This document shows, piece after piece, positions 49,952 to 61,594 of a stretch of DNA of 64,000 nt. Source of the DNA: Intestinirhabdus alba (GTDB taxonomy: Bacteria > Pseudomonadota > Gammaproteobacteria > Enterobacterales > Enterobacteriaceae); contig NZ_WMJZ01000025.1 in NCBI RefSeq assembly GCF_009711095.1, positions 1-64,000 on the forward strand, in the 5' to 3' direction. The notes under the pieces were generated by a model that ran no database searches, was not told where the DNA came from, and saw nothing but the letters and a program-made list of their open reading frames with translations. A program made the position numbers and the translations under genes. Numbering within the stretch: the stretch's first letter is position 1; each line of letters begins with the position of its first letter.

Positions 49952-51304
49952 CTATTGCCCGGCGATTTTCATCTCCGGCAGCAGCACTGAGCCACACTGT
50001 ATATTGCTGCGCGTTTCAATATCGTCACCCACGGTGACGATATTGCGCCACATCTCCTTCAGATTGCCGGCGATAGTGATTTCGCTGACCGGATACTGGA
50101 TCTCGCCGTTCTCCACCCAGAAGCCCGCCGCCCCGCGCGAGTAGTCGCCGGTGATGCCGCTCACGCCCTGGCCCATCAGCTCCGTCACTACCAGTCCGGT
50201 GCCCATCTCTTTAAGCATCTGCGCAAAGCTCAGCCCCCGCCCGGCAATGCGCCAGTTGTGAATGCCTCCCGCGTGGCCGGTGCTTTTTAGCCCCAGCCGG
50301 CGCGCGGAGTAGCTGGTCAGCAGCCACTGGGTCAGCACCCCGTCCTTCACGATATCGCGACGCTCGGTGCGCACGCCTTCACCGTCAAACGGCGAAGAGG
50401 CCAGCCCCTGCAGCAGGTGCGGATGTTCTTCAATGGTCAGCCACGCCGGCAGGATCTGCGTGCCCAGCGCATCGAGCAGGAAGGTGGATTTACGGTACAC
50501 CGAGCCGCCGGCGATCGCCCCGACCAGATGGCCAAACAGCCCGGTCGCCACCTCGTTGGCAAAAATTACCGGTGCCTTCATGGTGGAGAGCTTACGCGGT
50601 GCCAGGCGGGATAAGGTGCGTCGCGCGCACTCAGCGCCGACCCATTCCGGGGTCTGCAGATCGCTTAAGCGGCGTCCGATGGTATAAGCGTAATCGCGCT
50701 CCATATCGCCGTTCTCTTCGGCGATCGCGCAGCTGGAGAGCGAGTGGCGGGTCGAGCAGTAGCCCTGCAGCATACCGTGGCTGTTGCCGAATACCTTGAT
50801 GCCGTAATGGCTGTTAAAGCTGCCGCCTTCGGTGTTGGTGATGCGCTTATCCGCCTGCAGGGAGGTCTGTTCGGCGCGCGCCGCCAGCTCAATGGCCTCG
50901 TCGGGGGTAATCTCAGAGGGGTGGAACAGATCGAGATCCGGCGCGTCAAAGGCCAGCAGCTCTTTATCGGCGACGCCCGCGCACGGATCTTCGGAGGTGT
51001 AGCGGGCAATGTCCAGCGCCGCCTGTACGGTGCGGGCGATGGCCTGTGGGCTGAGATCGGTGGAAGAGGCGCTACCTTTACGATTCTGGTGGTAAACGGT
51101 AATCCCCAGCGCGCCATCGCTATTGAATTCGACGTTTTCTACTTCGCCATAGCGGGTGCTGACGCTGATGCCGGTGGTTTTGCTGACGGCCACTTCCGCC
51201 CCGTCCGACTTGCCGGAGGCTAACGACAGCGCCGTCGAGACCGCCTCTTCCAGAATCTTACGCTGCGCTTCAACTTGTGAGATTACTTTCATCGCAAATG
51301 CCAT
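49952..51304 (-). CDS. tldE: Metalloprotease TldE (PmbA)
   Basis: A 450-residue protein nearly identical to E. coli TldE/PmbA, subunit of the TldD/TldE zinc protease that degrades unfolded peptides, matures microcin B17 and removes CcdA. Conserved blocks include [40 protein letters not shown] and [18 protein letters not shown] start at 51304 ([10 protein letters not shown]), as in E. coli; the reading frame extends much further upstream across the divergent darP gene but that part is not coding. The gene is divergent from darP with 94 bases between. Confidence 0.95.
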   Translation of the reverse strand: MAFAMKVISQVEAQRKILEEAVSTALSLASGKSDGAEVAVSKTTGISVSTRYGEVENVEFNSDGALGITVYHQNRKGSASSTDLSPQAIARTVQAALDIARYTSEDPCAGVADKELLAFDAPDLDLFHPSEITPDEAIELAARAEQTSLQADKRITNTEGGSFNSHYGIKVFGNSHGMLQGYCSTRHSLSSCAIAEENGDMERDYAYTIGRRLSDLQTPEWVGAECARRTLSRLAPRKLSTMKAPVIFANEVATGLFGHLVGAIAGGSVYRKSTFLLDALGTQILPAWLTIEEHPHLLQGLASSPFDGEGVRTERRDIVKDGVLTQWLLTSYSARRLGLKSTGHAGGIHNWRIAGRGLSFAQMLKEMGTGLVVTELMGQGVSGITGDYSRGAAGFWVENGEIQYPVSEITIAGNLKEMWRNIVTVGDDIETRSNIQCGSVLLPEMKIAGQ

Positions 51305-51398
51305 ACTGTAAAAAAAGATTCTCTGAAGTCTAACAGAGAACCGTTTTTCAGTGCGCATCTTAACTGGTAACATTAGCCTCTTTTTTAAGGAGCCTGAT

Positions 51399-51950
51399 AT
51401 GACAAAGCAGCCCGAAGACTGGCTCGACGACGTTCCCGGTGATGACATCGAAGACGAAGACGATGAAATTATCTGGGTCAGCAAGAGCGAAATTAAACGC
51501 GACGCCGAGGAGCTGAAACGCCTGGGCGCGGAAATTGTCGATCTGGGAAAAAACGCGCTGGATAAGATCCCGCTCGATGCCGACCTGCGTAGCGCCGTGG
51601 AGCTGGCGCAGCGCATTAAGATGGAAGGCCGCCGCCGCCAGCTGCAGCTGATTGGCAAAATGCTGCGCAGCCGCGACGTGGAGCCGATTCGCCAGGCGCT
51701 GGACAAGCTGAAAAACCGCCACAACCAGCAGGTGGTGCTGTTTCACAAGCTGGAGCTGCTGCGCGACCGCCTGATTACCGACGGGGATGACGCCATCGCG
51801 GACGTGCTCAGGCTATGGCCAGAGGCCGACCGTCAGCAGCTTCGCTCGCTGATCCGCAACGCCAGGAAAGAGAAAGAGGGCAACAAAGCGCCAAAGTCGG
51901 CGCGGCAGATTTTCCAGTATCTGCGCGAACTGGCGGAAAACGAAGCGTAG
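51399..51950 (+). CDS. darP: Ribosome biogenesis factor DarP (YjgA)
   Basis: A 183-residue protein matching E. coli YjgA/DarP, which binds the 50S subunit during late assembly. It begins with the acidic [20 protein letters not shown] and continues with [40 protein letters not shown] and a C-terminal [16 protein letters not shown] start at 51399 behind TTAAGGAGCCTGAT. It is divergent from tldE, as in E. coli. Confidence 0.95.
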   Translation: MTKQPEDWLDDVPGDDIEDEDDEIIWVSKSEIKRDAEELKRLGAEIVDLGKNALDKIPLDADLRSAVELAQRIKMEGRRRQLQLIGKMLRSRDVEPIRQALDKLKNRHNQQVVLFHKLELLRDRLITDGDDAIADVLRLWPEADRQQLRSLIRNARKEKEGNKAPKSARQIFQYLRELAENEA

Positions 51951-52069
51951 CCAGCTCTGCGGACCAGCCGCCCGAGGGCTGGCCGGGCGTTTTTACCGCA
52001 AGCGCTGCGCGGGCAGCGCCACGCAATCAGGGGTTGCCGGAACGGCGCAGGAGCGCCCCGCCCCCCACT

Positions 52070-52594
52070 TTACTCTCCCATCACCTGACGACGCAGATCC
52101 TCACTAAAACGCCGATAGCACCCGGCGTCGATGGGCTGCGGATAGCTCAGTACAATCAGCCGATGAGCGTCCATTCCCTGATGATACGCCGGATGCGTAT
52201 GCGGCCAGGGGTTCGCGTGGAAGCCCATCGATTCATAAAAGCGCAGCCGCCGACGCGCGATCTCGCTGGTCAAAGGATCGATCTCCAGCACGGTAAGGGG
52301 CGAGCGCGCCAGAATCCGCTCCAGCACCGCCCGGCCGTAGCCCCGCGAGCGCAGCGCGCCATCAATGGCCAGATGCTCAATATAGACGTATCCGTCAAAG
52401 GTCCAGCTGCCGCTCAGGCCAACAAAGATCTCGCCGTCAGACCAGGCCTCCAGCGCGTAGTCGGGGTGGCTTAACGCCCGGATTTTGGCGGGCGTTTCCC
52501 GCTGCTCGTGCCAGGGAAACGCCCCGGCGTACAGCGCGTCCACCCGGCGGAAAAGCGCAGAATCTAAAGTTATGATTTTTTCCTGAACAAGCAT
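52070..52594 (-). CDS. GNAT family N-acetyltransferase
   Basis: A 174-residue GNAT protein with a clear acetyl-CoA-binding motif, YIEHLAIDGALRSRGYGRAV followed by LERILARSP, and a later RLRFYESMGF motif. The substrate cannot be told. It lies 42 bases after the APC permease gene on the same strand and is convergent with darP. With the permease and the next amidohydrolase it forms an insertion between darP and mpl, which are adjacent in E. coli. Confidence 0.85.
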   Translation of the reverse strand: MLVQEKIITLDSALFRRVDALYAGAFPWHEQRETPAKIRALSHPDYALEAWSDGEIFVGLSGSWTFDGYVYIEHLAIDGALRSRGYGRAVLERILARSPLTVLEIDPLTSEIARRRLRFYESMGFHANPWPHTHPAYHQGMDAHRLIVLSYPQPIDAGCYRRFSEDLRRQVMGE

Positions 52595-52636
52595 ATTTCG
52601 ATACCGACCTGGAAAAACGGCCCGCAGGCCGCGTCC

Positions 52637-53980
52637 TTATTTAATGAGATGGGCAATTTCGTCATAGTCCACCGCCGGCGGAGACCGGCGCAGGCCGCGC
52701 GTCATATACAGCAGCCAGACAAAGCCGATGGCCAGCCACACCAGCCCCACCTTCAGCGCGTCCGGGGCAAGGTGGGTCCACAGCCATATCGACATGCCTA
52801 CCCCCACCAGCGGCAGCAGGCCATAGTGGAACAGCGCCCGCGGGCCGCGCCGCCCTTCGTTAATCAGGAAGTGTTTGATCACGCTGAGGTTGACGAAGGT
52901 AAACGCCACCAGCGCGCCGAAGCTAATCATCGACACCACCAGCTCCAGGCTCAGCTCCAGGGCGGTCAGCGAAATCGCCGCCACGAAGAGAATCGCCCGG
53001 TACGGCGTATGAAAGCGCGAATGCAGATGGAAAAAGACCTTACGCGGCAGCACGCCTTCGCGCCCCATCGCATAGAAGATACGCGATACGCCGGTCTGGG
53101 CGGTCATCGCCGAGGCATATACGCCGGTCAGGTAGGCCGCCATAAAGAAGTTATACATCCAGCGGCCGCCCACCTTTTCCGATACCACCAGGCTGGCGGT
53201 ATCCTGCACCGGGATCAGCGACTGCCAGTCCGGATAGACCAGATGCGCGGCGTAGGAGACGGCGATAAAAATCACCCCGGCCAGCAGGACGGTGATGATA
53301 ATGGCGCGCGGCAGCGTGCGTTTGGCGTCGTCCGCCTCTTCCGCCATGGTGGCGATGGCATCGAAGCCGAGAAACGCCAGGCACAGCACCGCCGCGCCGG
53401 CCAGCAGGCCGCTCAGATGTTCGCCGTTCACCAGCAGCGGACGCAGCAGCGCGTCGGGGCTTAAATCCGCCTGGCTAAATGAGAGCGCAATAAACAGCGC
53501 AATAAAAATAAACTGCGCCGTAATCAGCGTAACGTTAACGGAGGTCATTAGCCGTACGCCAAGTATATTCAGCATACTTACCGATATAATTGACGCCAGC
53601 ACAAAGACGGATGCCGGGATAGCCGGAAATGCCTCATGCAGAAAAATGCCTAAAACAAGATAGTTGAGGATGGGCAGGAATAAATAGTCCAGAATTTGCG
53701 CCCAGCCAACCAGAAAACCCATTTTGCCGCCAAAACAGCGCTGTACATATGAATAAGCGGACCCCGCCAGCGGCAGCGTGCTGGTCATCCGACAATAGCT
53801 TAAGGCGGTAAAAAGAATGGTCACAATAGTGACAAGATAGGCAATGGGTAAATGGCCTTTACTCAGAACGGTAACCTGGCCATAGGTGGTGAAGACACCC
53901 AGCGGAACCATATAAGCCAGGCCAAAAGCGACCAGCGCAGGCGTTTTAAGCACTCTTCGTAACTGATGTGTTTGTGGCAT
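52637..53980 (-). CDS. APC family amino acid/amine permease (PlaP-like)
   Basis: A 447-residue transporter with 12 hydrophobic segments. It resembles E. coli PlaP (low-affinity putrescine importer) in blocks such as LPLAGSAYSYVQRCFGGKMG followed by FLVGWAQILDYLF, LAFLGFDAIATMAEEADDA, and INFGALVAFTFVNLSVI-like text (ISFGALVAFTFVNLSVI). The substrate may be an amine or amino acid. It is followed by a GNAT gene on the same strand, perhaps a permease-acetylase pair. The upstream gap of 392 bases contains a short repeat. Confidence 0.85.
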   Translation of the reverse strand: MPQTHQLRRVLKTPALVAFGLAYMVPLGVFTTYGQVTVLSKGHLPIAYLVTIVTILFTALSYCRMTSTLPLAGSAYSYVQRCFGGKMGFLVGWAQILDYLFLPILNYLVLGIFLHEAFPAIPASVFVLASIISVSMLNILGVRLMTSVNVTLITAQFIFIALFIALSFSQADLSPDALLRPLLVNGEHLSGLLAGAAVLCLAFLGFDAIATMAEEADDAKRTLPRAIIITVLLAGVIFIAVSYAAHLVYPDWQSLIPVQDTASLVVSEKVGGRWMYNFFMAAYLTGVYASAMTAQTGVSRIFYAMGREGVLPRKVFFHLHSRFHTPYRAILFVAAISLTALELSLELVVSMISFGALVAFTFVNLSVIKHFLINEGRRGPRALFHYGLLPLVGVGMSIWLWTHLAPDALKVGLVWLAIGFVWLLYMTRGLRRSPPAVDYDEIAHLIK

Positions 53981-54110
53981 TCCCTTATCATCTCCTGGCG
54001 CAGCTCTGGCACCGTTAAAAAGTATTTATCATCGTGAAAAAGACCGCGAATTTTTACATATGGCGCGGCGTTTTGAAAGAACAAAAGCCCCCCCTAAACG
54101 CTATCGCTTT

Positions 54111-54192
54111 TATCCCCGTCATACTTCAGGCTGCATATGCGTTGGCTGCGCTCGCTTACCGCCTTCATGCAACCCAAATTATTTAGGATATA
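54111..54192. repeat. Short ERIC-related element (82 bp)
   Basis: It has the left end TATCCCCGTCATACTTCAGG and the right end CATGCAACCCAAATTATTTAGG-ATATA of the composite repeats, joined by a few bases (GCGCTCGCTTACCGCC), without the core. It is a minimal internally deleted form. The rest of the 53981-54372 gap shows no gene. Confidence 0.75.
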
Positions 54193-54372
54193 TATAAGTT
54201 ACGTTTATTAAATTCCCGCTAAAAACATACATCGGCTAAATAAAAAATAAATTCAGCGGCACCGGAAAAAAAGTGTGAAGCCGTTTACAGGCGCGGCGAA
54301 GCGGCAGGCCCAGGCCTGCCGAAGCCCTTATTACTGGCCAGGATGTGCCGGACAGCAGGTTATCGGAAATAA

Positions 54373-56118
54373 TCAGAGGGTCGCGGCCCGGGCCTGCCAG
54401 ACAACCTTACCGCCGACGATCGTACAGGCCACGCGGGTGCTGAACAGCGTCTCCGGCGGGCGACTGAAAATATCGTCCTGCAGGATAATCATATCGGCCA
54501 GCTTGCCCGGCTCCAGGGAGCCGATTTCACCGTCGCGGGCAATCATCCAGGCCGCGTCGATGGTGGCGGAGCGCAGCGCTTCCGTCAGCGTCAGGTTGCG
54601 ATCGTTATCCAGCCGCGGCCCGGCGGGCTGGCCTTCGCTGTCCCAGGCGCGGCGCGTCATGGCGACCTGCAGGTTGTACCACTCGTCAAGCCGATCGATA
54701 GGCCAGTCGCTGCCGTAGGCCAGCCGCACGCCGGCATCAAGGAAGCGCCCCTGCGGCTCCAGATGCTGAAAACGCGCTTCCCCGAGCATCGCCCGCTCCT
54801 CGTCGATCAGCACCGCCGGTAGCCCGGCCCACTGGTAGGAAAGCACCGCCGCGGCCCCCAGCGCGGCGAAGCGCGCGTACTGATGCGCCGCCACCAGCTC
54901 ATTGTGCGCCAGGCCGGGACGAACGTCTTTTTCCGGCCAGGCCTGGCGCATCGCGCTTAGCGCGTCGAGGGCCATTTCAATAGCCCCTTCCGCCACCGTA
55001 TGCAGATGCGGATGCACGCCCGCGCGCCCGCACTCGTGAATCAGCGCGTTAAGCACCTCGCGGGAAAAGTAGAGATCGCCGTAGCTGTCCGTTGCCGTTG
55101 GCTGCCAGTCCGGCCGCGCGTGGGTGCCCTGATTTTTACGGTACGGCTCCAGCAGCGACGCCGTCATGGTCGGCGGTTGCAGCACCCCGTCGACGAAGAA
55201 CTTCACGTGGCTGAGGCCAAAGCCCGGCGCAGGCTGCCAGACCGGATCGTTCCAGCGCTGGTTAAACGCCACGATCTCCTCCAGCGCCCGCCGCGCGTCC
55301 TCCGGCCCGCTGACGCTGTCCGGGGTAATTTCGCGCGCTCCGCACAGGCGAATCGTCAGCTCACCGCCATCGCGCAGCGCCGCAAACGCCCGCAGCGGCT
55401 CTTCATCAACCCTGGTGTCCATGACCGTTGTTACCCCCTGCTGGTTAAGCACCTGCTGCACATGGCGGGCAATGAGCGCGCACTGGGCCGGCGTGCCGGT
55501 CGGAATACTGTCGAAAGCCCGCATCGCGGGCGCATCCTCCAGAATGCCGTTCAGGCGGCCATCCGCATCCCGGCCGATCTTGCCGTCCGCCGGCACCGGC
55601 GTGCTCTCGTCAATACCCAGCATTTGCAGGGCACGGCTGTTGGCCGCCAGGGTATGGCAGTCATTGGAGAACAGCACCACCGGCCGACGGGTGTTCAGGG
55701 TATCCAGCGCCCTGCGGCTCATGTCCGCCCCGGCGGGCACCATCGCCTGACGCTGCCAGGCGCGTACCGTAAGCCAGTCGTCCTGCTCTTTCAGCGGATC
55801 GGCGTCCAGGTGTTTCTGGATGCGCGCAAGGGTCTCTTCCACGGTCAGCGCCGCGTAGTCAAGATGGCAGCCCCGCAGCTGCTTACCGCCCCAAAAAGGA
55901 TGCATATGGCTGTCGATAAGGCCGGGGAGGGCTACCCGCTGGTTGAGATCGACGATCTCCGTCAGCGGCCCCGCCAGCTTCAGTAGCTCGCGGCTGGCTC
56001 CGGTGGCGGTGATATAGCCATTTTTGAAAGCGATGGCTTCACAGAACGAATCGTTTCGATCCGCCGTATAAATTTTACCGTGGTGGTAAATCACATCAGG
56101 ATTCAGGGAGTCAGTCAT
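54373..56118 (-). CDS. YtcJ-like amidohydrolase (Amidohydro_3)
   Basis: A 581-residue enzyme of the YtcJ/NfdA-type amidohydrolase group. The metal-binding DSHMHPFWGG (HxH) is near residue 70, with further ligands in HPHLHTVAEGAIEM and YGSDWPIDRLDEWYN. The C-terminal GSLEPGKLADMIILQDDIFS is typical of the superfamily. The substrate is not known; relatives act on amides and formamides. The start is uncertain: I prefer ATG 56118 (MTDSLNPDVIYHHGKIYTA), near the first conserved residues, over ATGs up to 23 codons upstream. It follows mpl but a terminator separates them. Confidence 0.85.
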   Translation of the reverse strand: MTDSLNPDVIYHHGKIYTADRNDSFCEAIAFKNGYITATGASRELLKLAGPLTEIVDLNQRVALPGLIDSHMHPFWGGKQLRGCHLDYAALTVEETLARIQKHLDADPLKEQDDWLTVRAWQRQAMVPAGADMSRRALDTLNTRRPVVLFSNDCHTLAANSRALQMLGIDESTPVPADGKIGRDADGRLNGILEDAPAMRAFDSIPTGTPAQCALIARHVQQVLNQQGVTTVMDTRVDEEPLRAFAALRDGGELTIRLCGAREITPDSVSGPEDARRALEEIVAFNQRWNDPVWQPAPGFGLSHVKFFVDGVLQPPTMTASLLEPYRKNQGTHARPDWQPTATDSYGDLYFSREVLNALIHECGRAGVHPHLHTVAEGAIEMALDALSAMRQAWPEKDVRPGLAHNELVAAHQYARFAALGAAAVLSYQWAGLPAVLIDEERAMLGEARFQHLEPQGRFLDAGVRLAYGSDWPIDRLDEWYNLQVAMTRRAWDSEGQPAGPRLDNDRNLTLTEALRSATIDAAWMIARDGEIGSLEPGKLADMIILQDDIFSRPPETLFSTRVACTIVGGKVVWQARAATL

Positions 56119-56193
56119 AGCAAGTAGGTTCCTGGAAACGCTGTTCATCCATAAGGTATTGAAAATAAATCCTTGCCGCCGGGACAAGGGAAT

Positions 56194-56223
56194 AAAAAAG
56201 GCCAGACGGATCGCCGTCTGGCC
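56194..56223 (-). terminator. Rho-independent terminator of mpl
   Basis: On the minus strand GGCCAGACGG and CCGTCTGGCC form perfect 10-bp arms with a 4-base loop, followed by six T residues. It lies about 25 bases after the mpl stop codon. Confidence 0.9.
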
Positions 56224-56246
56224 GCATAGTAAAACAAATTTTTGGC

Positions 56247-57614
56247 TTATCGTTGAGCTTTTGCTGCAAGTTTATCCAGCAGCTTCTGATGGATGCCGCC
56301 GAAGCCGCCGTTGCTCATCACCAGAATGTGATCGCCCGGCTGGGCGGTTTTCACCACCATATCCGCCAGCGCATCCACATCGCTGCTCCAGTGGGCGGGC
56401 TGTACGCAGGCGTCGGCCACCTCGGAAACCTGCCACGGGATGTGCTGGGGCTGCAGCAGAAATACCTCATCGGCCCGTCCTAACGACGGTGCCAGATCGT
56501 CCTTACAGATCCCCATTTTCATGGTGTTGGAGCGCGGCTCCAGTACCGCGACGATCCGCGCGGTGCCGCCCACCTTGCCGCGCAGGGCGGCAAGGGTCGC
56601 CAGTATCGCCGTCGGGTGGTGGGCGAAATCGTCATATACGCTCACCCCGTTGGCTTCGCCGCGCAGCTCCAGGCGGCGGCGGGCGTTAACAAACGAACCG
56701 AGCGCGCGGGCGGCCTCGGCGGGCGCAACCCCCACGTGGCGCGCGGCGGCGATGGCCATCAGCCCGTTATGCATGTTGTGCTCTCCGACCAGCGACCAGT
56801 GCACTTCGCCCGCCTTCTCGCCGTCCAGCCACACTTCCCATGCGGAGGCGTCGGCGTTCAGTTTTTTCGCCTGCCAGTGGCCCTGTTCGCCCACCAGCTC
56901 CTGCTCGCTCCAGCAGCCCATCGCCATCGTCTGCTTCAGGTTAATATCGTGCTCAGGCCAGATAATTTTCCCCTGCCCCGGAACGATGCGCACAAGATGG
57001 TGGAACTGCTTCTGAATCGCCTTCAGATCATCAAAGATATCCGCGTGATCGAACTCAAGGTTATTGAGGATCAGGGTGCGCGGACAGTAGTGGACGAATT
57101 TGGAACGCTTATCGAAGAAAGCGCTGTCGTATTCATCCGCCTCAATGACGAAGAACGGGCTGTCGCCGAGTCGCGCGGAAACCGCAAAGTTGCCCGGCAC
57201 GCCGCCGATGGCGAAGCCGGGCTTGTAGCCGCAGGCTTCGAGGATCCACGCGGCCATGCCGGCGGTGGTGGTTTTCCCGTGCGTACCGGCCACCGCCAGC
57301 ACCCAGCGGTCGCGCAGCACGTAGTCGTGCAGCCACTGCGGACCGGACATATAGGGAATGCTTCGCTCCAGCACCGCCTCAACGCAGGGGTTGCCGCGGG
57401 ACATGGCGTTGCCAATGATAACCAGGTCCGGCTGTGGATCGAGCTGGCCGGGATCATACCCCTGAATCAGCTCAATGCCCTGGTCCTCCAGCAGCGTGCT
57501 CATCGGCGGATACACGTTAGCATCCGAACCGGTTACCGTATGACCGAGCGAGCGCGCCAGCATTGCCAGACCACCCATGAAAGTGCCACAAATACCCAAT
57601 ATATGAATGCGCAT
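56247..57614 (-). CDS. mpl: UDP-N-acetylmuramate:L-alanyl-gamma-D-glutamyl-meso-DAP ligase
   Basis: A 455-residue Mur ligase family enzyme for peptidoglycan recycling, which joins recycled tripeptide to UDP-MurNAc. Features are [19 protein letters not shown] at the N-terminus, the P-loop [14 protein letters not shown] near residue 110, [19 protein letters not shown], and [20 protein letters not shown] in the C-terminal domain. Length is close to E. coli (457). It is divergent from fbp, as in E. coli. Confidence 0.96.
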   Translation of the reverse strand: MRIHILGICGTFMGGLAMLARSLGHTVTGSDANVYPPMSTLLEDQGIELIQGYDPGQLDPQPDLVIIGNAMSRGNPCVEAVLERSIPYMSGPQWLHDYVLRDRWVLAVAGTHGKTTTAGMAAWILEACGYKPGFAIGGVPGNFAVSARLGDSPFFVIEADEYDSAFFDKRSKFVHYCPRTLILNNLEFDHADIFDDLKAIQKQFHHLVRIVPGQGKIIWPEHDINLKQTMAMGCWSEQELVGEQGHWQAKKLNADASAWEVWLDGEKAGEVHWSLVGEHNMHNGLMAIAAARHVGVAPAEAARALGSFVNARRRLELRGEANGVSVYDDFAHHPTAILATLAALRGKVGGTARIVAVLEPRSNTMKMGICKDDLAPSLGRADEVFLLQPQHIPWQVSEVADACVQPAHWSSDVDALADMVVKTAQPGDHILVMSNGGFGGIHQKLLDKLAAKAQR

Positions 57615-57789
57615 ACGTCACTGTCCTTTTGTCATCTGGTCGCCATTTTACGCACATGTCCGGCAACTGAGAAACGTATTTGAGGACAATCTGTTGTTTG
57701 CTGGCGCGATTCACCCAAGCGCAGGGGCTGAAATATTTGTTAAGATTAACGGGGTCCCTTTATTCCATACTCATTGCCGGGAAAGTGTT

Positions 57790-58788
57790 ATGAAAACGTT
57801 AGGTGAATTTATTGTCGAAAAGCAGCACGAGTTCTCTCATGCCACGGGCGAGCTGACTGCTTTGTTGTCGGCAATAAAGCTGGGCGCGAAGATCATCCAC
57901 CGCGATATCAACAAGGCCGGTCTGGTCGATATCCTGGGTGCCAGCGGTGCTGAAAACGTTCAGGGTGAGGTTCAGCAGAAGCTCGATCTGTTCGCGAACG
58001 AAAAACTGAAAGCAGCACTGAAGGCGCGCGATATTGTAGCGGGTATCGCCTCTGAAGAAGAAGACGAAATCGTCGTCTTTGAAGGCTGCGAGCACGCGAA
58101 ATATGTGGTGCTGATGGACCCGCTGGATGGCTCTTCCAATATCGACGTTAACGTCTCCGTCGGCACTATTTTCTCTATTTATCGCCGCGTAACGCCGGTC
58201 GGCACGCCGGTAACGGAAGAGGACTTCCTGCAGCCGGGCAGCAAGCAGGTTGCGGCGGGCTATGTGGTTTATGGCTCCTCAACCATGCTGGTTTATACCA
58301 CCGGCTGCGGCGTCCACGCCTTTACTTACGATCCGTCACTGGGCGTGTTCTGCCTGTGCCAGGAGCGGATGCGCTTCCCGGAGAAGGGCTTCACCTACTC
58401 TATCAACGAGGGCAACTATATCCGCTTCCCGAACGGCGTGAAGAAGTACCTTAAATTCTGCCAGGAAGAGGATAAAGCGACGCACCGCCCGTACACCACG
58501 CGCTATATCGGCTCGCTGGTGGCGGACTTCCATCGCAACCTGCTGAAAGGCGGTATCTATCTCTACCCCAGCACCGCCAGCCATCCGGAAGGCAAGCTGC
58601 GCCTGCTGTATGAGTGCAATCCGATGGCCTTCCTCGCCGAACAGGCGGGCGGTAAAGCCAGCGATGGCAAGGAGCGCATTCTGGACATCACGCCAACCAG
58701 CCTGCACCAGCGCCGTTCGTTCTTCGTCGGCAATAACCATATGGTTGATGACGTAGAGCGCTTCCTGCGCGAATATCCGGACGCCTGA
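57790..58788 (+). CDS. fbp: Fructose-1,6-bisphosphatase class I
   Basis: A 332-residue FBPase, near identical to E. coli Fbp, which makes fructose-6-phosphate in gluconeogenesis. The metal-binding signature [20 protein letters not shown] is present, as are [20 protein letters not shown] and [21 protein letters not shown] start at 57790 ([12 protein letters not shown]), the E. coli start; a long upstream in-frame extension is not used. It is the last backbone gene before the antitermination block and converges with the BglG-type gene. Confidence 0.96.
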   Translation: MKTLGEFIVEKQHEFSHATGELTALLSAIKLGAKIIHRDINKAGLVDILGASGAENVQGEVQQKLDLFANEKLKAALKARDIVAGIASEEEDEIVVFEGCEHAKYVVLMDPLDGSSNIDVNVSVGTIFSIYRRVTPVGTPVTEEDFLQPGSKQVAAGYVVYGSSTMLVYTTGCGVHAFTYDPSLGVFCLCQERMRFPEKGFTYSINEGNYIRFPNGVKKYLKFCQEEDKATHRPYTTRYIGSLVADFHRNLLKGGIYLYPSTASHPEGKLRLLYECNPMAFLAEQAGGKASDGKERILDITPTSLHQRRSFFVGNNHMVDDVERFLREYPDA

Positions 58789-58875
58789 TCGCCGGAAACA
58801 GCGGCAGATCCGCGGAGGTTATCCCCGCCAGACCCGCCGTTTCCCACCGTCGGGCCTTAGCGCCCGGCGGCCCGC

Positions 58876-59784
<909 letters not shown>

Positions 59785-59810
59785 CTATCGTGCAATCTAA
59801 CCGCTTATTT

Positions 59811-60063
59811 TATACCCATCATACTTCAAGTTGCATGTGCGTTGGCTTCGGGTTACTCGTCTCATCCATGAGACTCGCCCTGACGGGCCGCCGCTGCGCG
59901 GCGTTCAAATCTGCTCCGGGCAGAGTTGTCGTTCACCCCGGTCACTTACTCCGGTAAGCTTCCGGGGATTAATGAGAGACATGCCTGTCTCTCATCAGAG
60001 GCAGCCTGCGGCTGTTTAAAACGCGCTGCGTTTTGTCCTGCGACTCGAATTATTTAGGGTATA
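59811..60063. repeat. Composite ERIC-derived repeat, shortened copy C (253 bp)
   Basis: TATACCCATCATACTTCAAG and CGAATTATTTAGGGTATA ends with the reversed ERIC core (CACCCCGGTCACTTACTCCG) and AATGAGAGACATGCCTGTCT, as in copies A and B. It lacks about 80 bp of their right half. It lies between the porin gene and the antiterminator leader. Confidence 0.9.
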
Positions 60064-60111
60064 CAATGCCGCGGCGAAAAACGTGATTGCGATCGCGGAC
60101 TTTTTTATGGC

Positions 60112-61446
60112 TCAGAACAGGTCAAAGCGATACTCAATAATGACTTCCGATGACAGGGTATGAGTACGTGTGTAGTGGCCGTCGGTGAGCACCGGCGTTT
60201 TCCCGCTGCTTTTATAGGACCACCCAGGCCCAAACATCAGCCACACCGTCAGGTTTTTGAGCTGCGGATCGGCGGGCACCCAGCGGCTGAAGGCGCTGAT
60301 CTCGCCGGTGCGCACGTGGTTCCCCTTATAGTTAAACTGCGCCAGATTTCCCGCCAGCCCGACGGCCAGCGTCGGGGTCAGCCTGTAGTCAGAGATGTTG
60401 GCCAGCACCAGCTCTCCGTCGCGCAGATAATCATCCCCGGCGTAGGCCATCGAGGTAAAGGTGCCGCGCGAGTTCTTGCTCATATGACGCGGATAAAAAC
60501 CCACCTCGTGCGCCTTTTTCGCATCGGTATAGCCTATGCCCCACTTGCTGCTCCAGCGATCCGCTTTCCAGGTCGCATCGAGGGCAATATGCCAGGCGTT
60601 ATTGTCAAAATCACGTTTTTTCGCCGGCATCGCCCGATAGTCGTCGAGGGCGCGGGTGGCGTACAGCTGCGTGCCAAGAGTCAGCCGGGGCAGAGGCCGG
60701 ACGTGGGTAAAAAGCAGGTGGCGGCGCAGGTAGTTCGCGCTTTCGCCATAGCCGTACTGTACCTCCAGCTGCGGATGTTTCCACAGCAGATCGCCGGTGG
60801 CGAGATGGTCGATTTTACGCCCGGTGCCGGTCGTGAAGCGCTTTTTATCCGGTGAATTACGGTCCATGGCGCTTTCAACCCAGGCACCGCGCAGCGTCAA
60901 ATCGCCATAGCTCACCGAGCCGCTCAGGCCGGAGTAGGTGGTGGGCGAAAGGCGCGTCGAGGTAGAGATAACGCCATAGTTCTTCAGCAACTGCCAGCCC
61001 CAGCGGGCGTGATACTGCATCTCCCCCAGCGCATACTTTAGCTTAAGGTTGCGCTGCCCAAATTTCGAATATCCGTCGGCGTTACTTTTCTTATTCCCGG
61101 TGCCGTTATTATACAGAACGCCGCGCGAGTTGAAATAATCGCTGGCACCCAGCTTCACGGCTCCGTAATAAACCACGTCAACGCCAATAAGATCATGAAA
61201 ATAGCCGGAGCGGTAGTCTGCTGAAAAACCCTGGCCCCATGCGTTATGCACGGTCTTAGGGTTAGCGTTTTCCTCCTTTAGGTATTTCCAGTAATTCTTT
61301 GCTGACAGCGTTAAATGCGAATCCCTGAGGAAAGAATCGGCATAAAGACCACCGTTTAATTGTAATTTGCTACTTTCTTCCGCGGCCCATCCGGCCGCAG
61401 AGGTACTAAGCGTAATAACCGCTATGGCAATGCGCATCAGATTCAT
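60112..61446 (-). CDS. OprD-family outer-membrane porin
   Basis: A 444-residue outer-membrane protein with a Sec signal peptide (MNLMRIAIAVITLSTSAAGW, cleavage after AWA-like WAA near residue 22) and a beta-barrel pattern ending in the typical C-terminal phenylalanine (IIEYRFDLF). The mature start (LNGGLYADSFLRDSHLTLSAKN, in parts) and RSGYFHDLIGVDVVYYGAVK fit OprD/chitoporin-type specific channels. I start at 61446 behind CAGGGAAAACCT; nine further upstream codons lack support. It follows the histidine phosphatase gene by 148 bases on the same strand. Specific uptake of a phosphorylated compound or its product is plausible but unproven. Confidence 0.88.
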   Translation of the reverse strand: MNLMRIAIAVITLSTSAAGWAAEESSKLQLNGGLYADSFLRDSHLTLSAKNYWKYLKEENANPKTVHNAWGQGFSADYRSGYFHDLIGVDVVYYGAVKLGASDYFNSRGVLYNNGTGNKKSNADGYSKFGQRNLKLKYALGEMQYHARWGWQLLKNYGVISTSTRLSPTTYSGLSGSVSYGDLTLRGAWVESAMDRNSPDKKRFTTGTGRKIDHLATGDLLWKHPQLEVQYGYGESANYLRRHLLFTHVRPLPRLTLGTQLYATRALDDYRAMPAKKRDFDNNAWHIALDATWKADRWSSKWGIGYTDAKKAHEVGFYPRHMSKNSRGTFTSMAYAGDDYLRDGELVLANISDYRLTPTLAVGLAGNLAQFNYKGNHVRTGEISAFSRWVPADPQLKNLTVWLMFGPGWSYKSSGKTPVLTDGHYTRTHTLSSEVIIEYRFDLF

Positions 61447-61594
61447 AGGTTTTCCCTGAGAACATTGAAGCAAGCGCTCACTTACAGAAGAAGCGATGCG
61501 TTCAGGATCCTGAAAATAAAATCAAACCGTGTTGGCGCGGTTTCCGGGCAAAACGTCGGCGGCACTCTTACCCGCAGCCCGGATAACCAGAGGG

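Noticed and set aside
51305-51724. 140-residue N-terminal extension of TldE
   Set aside because: It lies antisense to darP, is serine-rich as expected from a shadow frame, and the family start is at 51304.
61447-61458. Fourth RAT ahead of the porin (CAGGGAAAACCT)
   Set aside because: Only the 3' half resembles a RAT, one base differs, no terminator overlaps it, and it lies at the ribosome-binding site.
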